18,428 bases of DNA from contig JACSRH010000084.1 in NCBI GenBank assembly GCA_014879855.1, forward strand, positions 1-18,428, in the 5' to 3' direction. Each line of letters begins with the position of its first letter. The first letter of the stretch is position 1. The notes beneath the pieces were generated by a model. That model was not told the DNA's origin. It did not search any database and saw only the letters and a program-made list of their open reading frames with translations. The stretch is from Caldilineaceae bacterium (GTDB lineage Bacteria > Chloroflexota > Anaerolineae > Caldilineales > Caldilineaceae). Of the stretch, positions 15,686 through 18,428 are shown one piece after another. The translations under genes and the position numbers were made by a program.

Positions 15686-18343
15686 ATGAACGAAACGACA
15701 ACAGTCTCGCTGGACGGCGTCTGGGATTTCCAGATCGACCCAAGCGACGGCGACGATATTCTCTCGCTCAAAGAATGGCGCACCGCGCAGGTCCCGATGC
15801 CGTGGCAGGCGCAGTTCGACGACCTGCGCCAGTACAGCGGCACGGCCTGGTATCGCCGGCGCTTCAACTGGCATGAAGTGACTGACGGCAAGGTGGCCAT
15901 TCTCCACTTTGGCGCGGTCGACTATCACGCGATTGTCTGGCTCAACGGCCGTCGCGTCGGCGAACACGAAGGCGGCTATCTACCCTTCGAGTTTGACGTG
16001 ACCGATACTCTGCAAGTAGGCGAAAATGTGATTGTCGTGCGCGTAATCGACGCCAGCGACGACCGCAGCCGCTACGCTGCGTATCCCTTCACTGAAGTTC
16101 CGCACGGCAAGCAGAGCTGGTACGGCCCGATCGGCGGTCTCTGGCAGTGCGTGACGCTGGAGCTGCGGCCAGCAGTGCATATCGCCACAGTTAAGCTTAC
16201 ACCGCAACCTGCCGAGCACGCGATTGATATTGTCGCCACCCTCAACGCTGCCCTGCCGGAAGGCGGCGCGCTCACCGCGACAGTGTTCGACCCAGCCGGA
16301 CAGAACGTGGCGACCGCGCAACTTGACGCGGCGGGCAATGGCCGCGCCATCCTCACTGACGCCCCGCAGTTATGGAGTCCCGATGCACCCGTCCTCTACA
16401 CTGTCGAGACCACACTGGCTGCCGGGGAAATGCAGCACGCGCTGACCGCGACCTGTGGCTTCCGCACCGTCGAAGCCAGAGACGGTCGCATCTATCTCAA
16501 TGGCGAGCCAATTTATCTACGCGGCGTGCTCGACCAGGCTTACTATCCTGGCACAATCTATACGCCGCCGAGTCTGGAATTCCTGGAAGATCAGGCGCGC
16601 AAGGCCAAGGCGCTCGGCCTCAACTGTCTGCGCATCCACATCAAGATCGAAGATCCGCGCTACTACGAAGTGGCCGACCGCATCGGTCTGCTTGTCTGGA
16701 CGGAGATCCCCAACTGGGTGCTGCTCAGTGATGCAGCCGACCGCCGCATCAAGGAAACTTTCCGCGCCATGGTGGCGCGTGACTGGAACCATCCTTCGAT
16801 TATTGCGTGGACGCTGGTCAATGAAAACTGGGGCACTGACCTGGTGCGCAATCCCGAACATCGGCGCTGGCTGGCTGACTTCTATCACGAAGCAAAGCAG
16901 ATCGACCCCACGCGCCTGATCGTCGACAACTCGGCCTGCTGCGACAACTTCCATGTGGCGGGCGACCTGGAAGACTTCCACCACTACCGTGCGATTCCCG
17001 ACCACGCCAAGGAGTGGGACGAATGGGTGGCCGCCTTTGCCAGCCGCGCCAGCACCTGGGTCTGGGCGCAGGATTACTTGCAGGAGCGTCGCCCCGACCT
17101 GCCGCTGATCGTTTCCGAGTTCGGCAATTGGGGGCTTCCTGATCCCGCTGAAATCCAGGAAAATGGCCGCGAGCCGTGGTGGTTTGAGACGGGCCACGAG
17201 TGGGGCGACGGCATCGTCTACCCGCACGCCATGCCGCAGCGTTTTACGGACCACGGGCTGGACAGCGTCTTTGGCTCGATGCAGGACTTTGTCCGCAACG
17301 CCCAGGAGCACATGGCGCGCAGCCTGCACTACGAAATTACCTCCATGCGCTTGCTGCCGGCCATTGCAGGCTATATTATTACCGAGTTCACCGACGTGCA
17401 CTGGGAATGCAACGGCCTGCTCACCATGCAGCGGGAGGTCAAGCATGGCTTGAATACGCTTTTCACACCGCTCAATCAGGATAACGTAGTTACATTGCGG
17501 CCCCAGCGCTGGAGTGGGCGGCCAGGGGAAACGCTGGTTGTTGACGTGCGCGCCTTCGGCAGCGACGGCGAATGCAGCGACGGGGTGATCGAGTGGGAGG
17601 TGGGCGAGGCGCAGGGTCAGCTGGACGCGCCGGGCGGCGTCGTGGAGGCGCCCCTTACCACACCGGGCATGGCGACGCTCCGCGCACGCTGGCTCACAGG
17701 AGAGGGGGCGGTGGTGGCCACCAATGTCATCGAGCTTGCCTGCGTTGACGCGCCGCAGCCTGCACAAGCGTTGTGCGTCCTGGATGATGTTGCGCTGGCG
17801 GCCACGCTACGTTCGCTGGGATACACAGTCGCCGAGACGCTGCCATCGACCGCGGAAGCGCAGGCAGTGCTTGTTGCACGTCGTTACACACATGAGATGG
17901 AAGCGGCCGTGCAGGCGGGGGCCCGGCTGCTGTTGCTGGCCGGCGAGCCGAGTGCAGAGGGGAAAGAAGCTGTTCGCCTGCCGGTCGGCGCTATTATTCC
18001 GCGCGAGGGCACGCCCTGGCAAGGCGACTGGGCCACAGCGTTTTCCTGGATCAAGAAACAGGGGCCTTTTGCCGCACTGCCGGGCAATCCGCTGCTGGAG
18101 ATGGAATACGCGCCGGTCATGCCGGATACTATCTTGGTGGGGCTGCCGGCGTGGGCCTATCGCACGCACAATTGGGCTGGACTGGCGTTGGGCTGGATCC
18201 ACAAACCAGTTTCGCTTCTGGCGGAGATGCCTTATGGCCGAGGACAGGTTGCCATCACAACATTCAAACTGAACGCGCAGACCCTGGCTGAAGATGTCCT
18301 GGCGCAAACGATCTTTGCCGGCGCGCTGGCGCTGTTAGCGTGA
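15686..18343 (+). CDS. GH2 family glycosidase with extra C-terminal domain
   Basis: An 885-aa glycoside hydrolase family 2 enzyme. The N-terminal jelly-roll sugar-binding domain starts at SLDGVWDFQIDP and contains WYRRRF and the VWLNGRRVGEHEGGYLPFEFDVT strand. A beta-sandwich follows (about 180-270), ending in CGFRTVEARDGRIYLNGEPIYLRGV. The barrel carries acid/base E380 in NHPSIIAWTLVNENWG and nucleophile E478 in LIVSEFGNWG. After the barrel, about 740-885 forms a further alpha/beta region (RRYTHEMEAAVQAGARLLLLAGEP) that looks like a glutamine amidotransferase-type accessory domain. Specificity is uncertain: beta-galactosidase, beta-glucuronidase and alpha-L-arabinopyranosidase all occur in this family. 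No signal peptide is seen. ATG 15686 has AGGG eight bases upstream; an in-frame TTG at 15659 is less likely. Confidence 0.93.
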   Translation: MNETTTVSLDGVWDFQIDPSDGDDILSLKEWRTAQVPMPWQAQFDDLRQYSGTAWYRRRFNWHEVTDGKVAILHFGAVDYHAIVWLNGRRVGEHEGGYLPFEFDVTDTLQVGENVIVVRVIDASDDRSRYAAYPFTEVPHGKQSWYGPIGGLWQCVTLELRPAVHIATVKLTPQPAEHAIDIVATLNAALPEGGALTATVFDPAGQNVATAQLDAAGNGRAILTDAPQLWSPDAPVLYTVETTLAAGEMQHALTATCGFRTVEARDGRIYLNGEPIYLRGVLDQAYYPGTIYTPPSLEFLEDQARKAKALGLNCLRIHIKIEDPRYYEVADRIGLLVWTEIPNWVLLSDAADRRIKETFRAMVARDWNHPSIIAWTLVNENWGTDLVRNPEHRRWLADFYHEAKQIDPTRLIVDNSACCDNFHVAGDLEDFHHYRAIPDHAKEWDEWVAAFASRASTWVWAQDYLQERRPDLPLIVSEFGNWGLPDPAEIQENGREPWWFETGHEWGDGIVYPHAMPQRFTDHGLDSVFGSMQDFVRNAQEHMARSLHYEITSMRLLPAIAGYIITEFTDVHWECNGLLTMQREVKHGLNTLFTPLNQDNVVTLRPQRWSGRPGETLVVDVRAFGSDGECSDGVIEWEVGEAQGQLDAPGGVVEAPLTTPGMATLRARWLTGEGAVVATNVIELACVDAPQPAQALCVLDDVALAATLRSLGYTVAETLPSTAEAQAVLVARRYTHEMEAAVQAGARLLLLAGEPSAEGKEAVRLPVGAIIPREGTPWQGDWATAFSWIKKQGPFAALPGNPLLEMEYAPVMPDTILVGLPAWAYRTHNWAGLALGWIHKPVSLLAEMPYGRGQVAITTFKLNAQTLAEDVLAQTIFAGALALLA

Positions 18344-18380
18344 GCGCCGCCTAACCCTTCAGGCGAAACAGAGCTCGATT

Positions 18381-18428
18381 GGCCATGCAAGCGGCGGCGT
18401 TGTGCACAACGCCGCCGCTTGCATGGCC
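18381..18428 (+). terminator. Perfect 48-bp palindrome after the GH2 gene, probable terminator
   Basis: GGCCATGCAAGCGGCGGCGT and onward reads identically on both strands for 48 bases, giving 24-bp arms with no spacer, centred between 18404 and 18405. It lies 37 bp after the last gene of the sugar operon, where a terminator is expected. Any T-tract would lie beyond the window, and the true extent of the repeat cannot be seen because the window stops at its last base. Confidence 0.5.

Overview
The window is a GC-rich bacterial chromosome segment, almost fully coding, with short intergenic gaps. Several things suggest a Chloroflexota bacterium (Anaerolineae/Caldilineae-like): the Ala/Thr/Asp-rich linker after the lipobox of the solute-binding lipoprotein, a CUT1 sugar transporter without its own ATPase, a DUF190-CBS protein beside CrcB, and palindromic elements rich in GGCGCAGAG/CTCTGCG. 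This placement is inference from gene style. No marker gene was compared.

Left part (1-2640). The 3' end of a tmRNA gene (ssrA) and its terminator are followed by a Tat-exported GH3 beta-N-acetylhexosaminidase-type lipoprotein. A major facilitator transporter converges on it and overlaps its 3' end by 37 bp. The transporter's predicted promoter is followed at once by a 14-bp perfect hairpin.

Middle part (2640-8750). A promoter and a leader with five 15-bp tandem repeats precede a tight cluster: inorganic pyrophosphatase, GNAT acetyltransferase, SAM methyltransferase and a YjbQ/UPF0047 protein. Then come a HemD-like protein and a bacterial protein with a PHAX-type RNA-binding domain, a domain best known from the eukaryotic snRNA export adaptor. 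A CrcB fluoride channel and a DUF190 protein fused to four CBS domains follow.

Intergenic block (8722-9377). This holds a 146-bp palindromic, MITE-like element with 14-bp terminal inverted repeats. It also holds an unannotated short RNA candidate (about 63 nt): an extended -10 promoter, a 13-bp outer stem enclosing a possible pseudoknot, and a seven-T tract. The lacI-type promoter with putative operator half-sites follows.

Right part (9378-18428). This is a carbohydrate-use operon: LacI-type regulator, CUT1 solute-binding lipoprotein, two permeases, GH51 alpha-L-arabinofuranosidase and a large GH2 glycosidase. The likely logic is that the lipoprotein and permeases import an arabinose-containing oligosaccharide, and the cytoplasmic GH51 and GH2 enzymes trim it. 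The LacI protein may respond to the sugar through AATCGTAT half-sites found before lacI and before the lipoprotein gene. Stable hairpins sit between genes of this operon, and a second copy of the palindromic element lies just before the GH51 gene. The window ends in a perfect 48-bp palindrome.

The best candidates for undescribed biology are the PHAX-domain protein, the structured short RNA at 9093-9155, and the two-copy palindromic element family.
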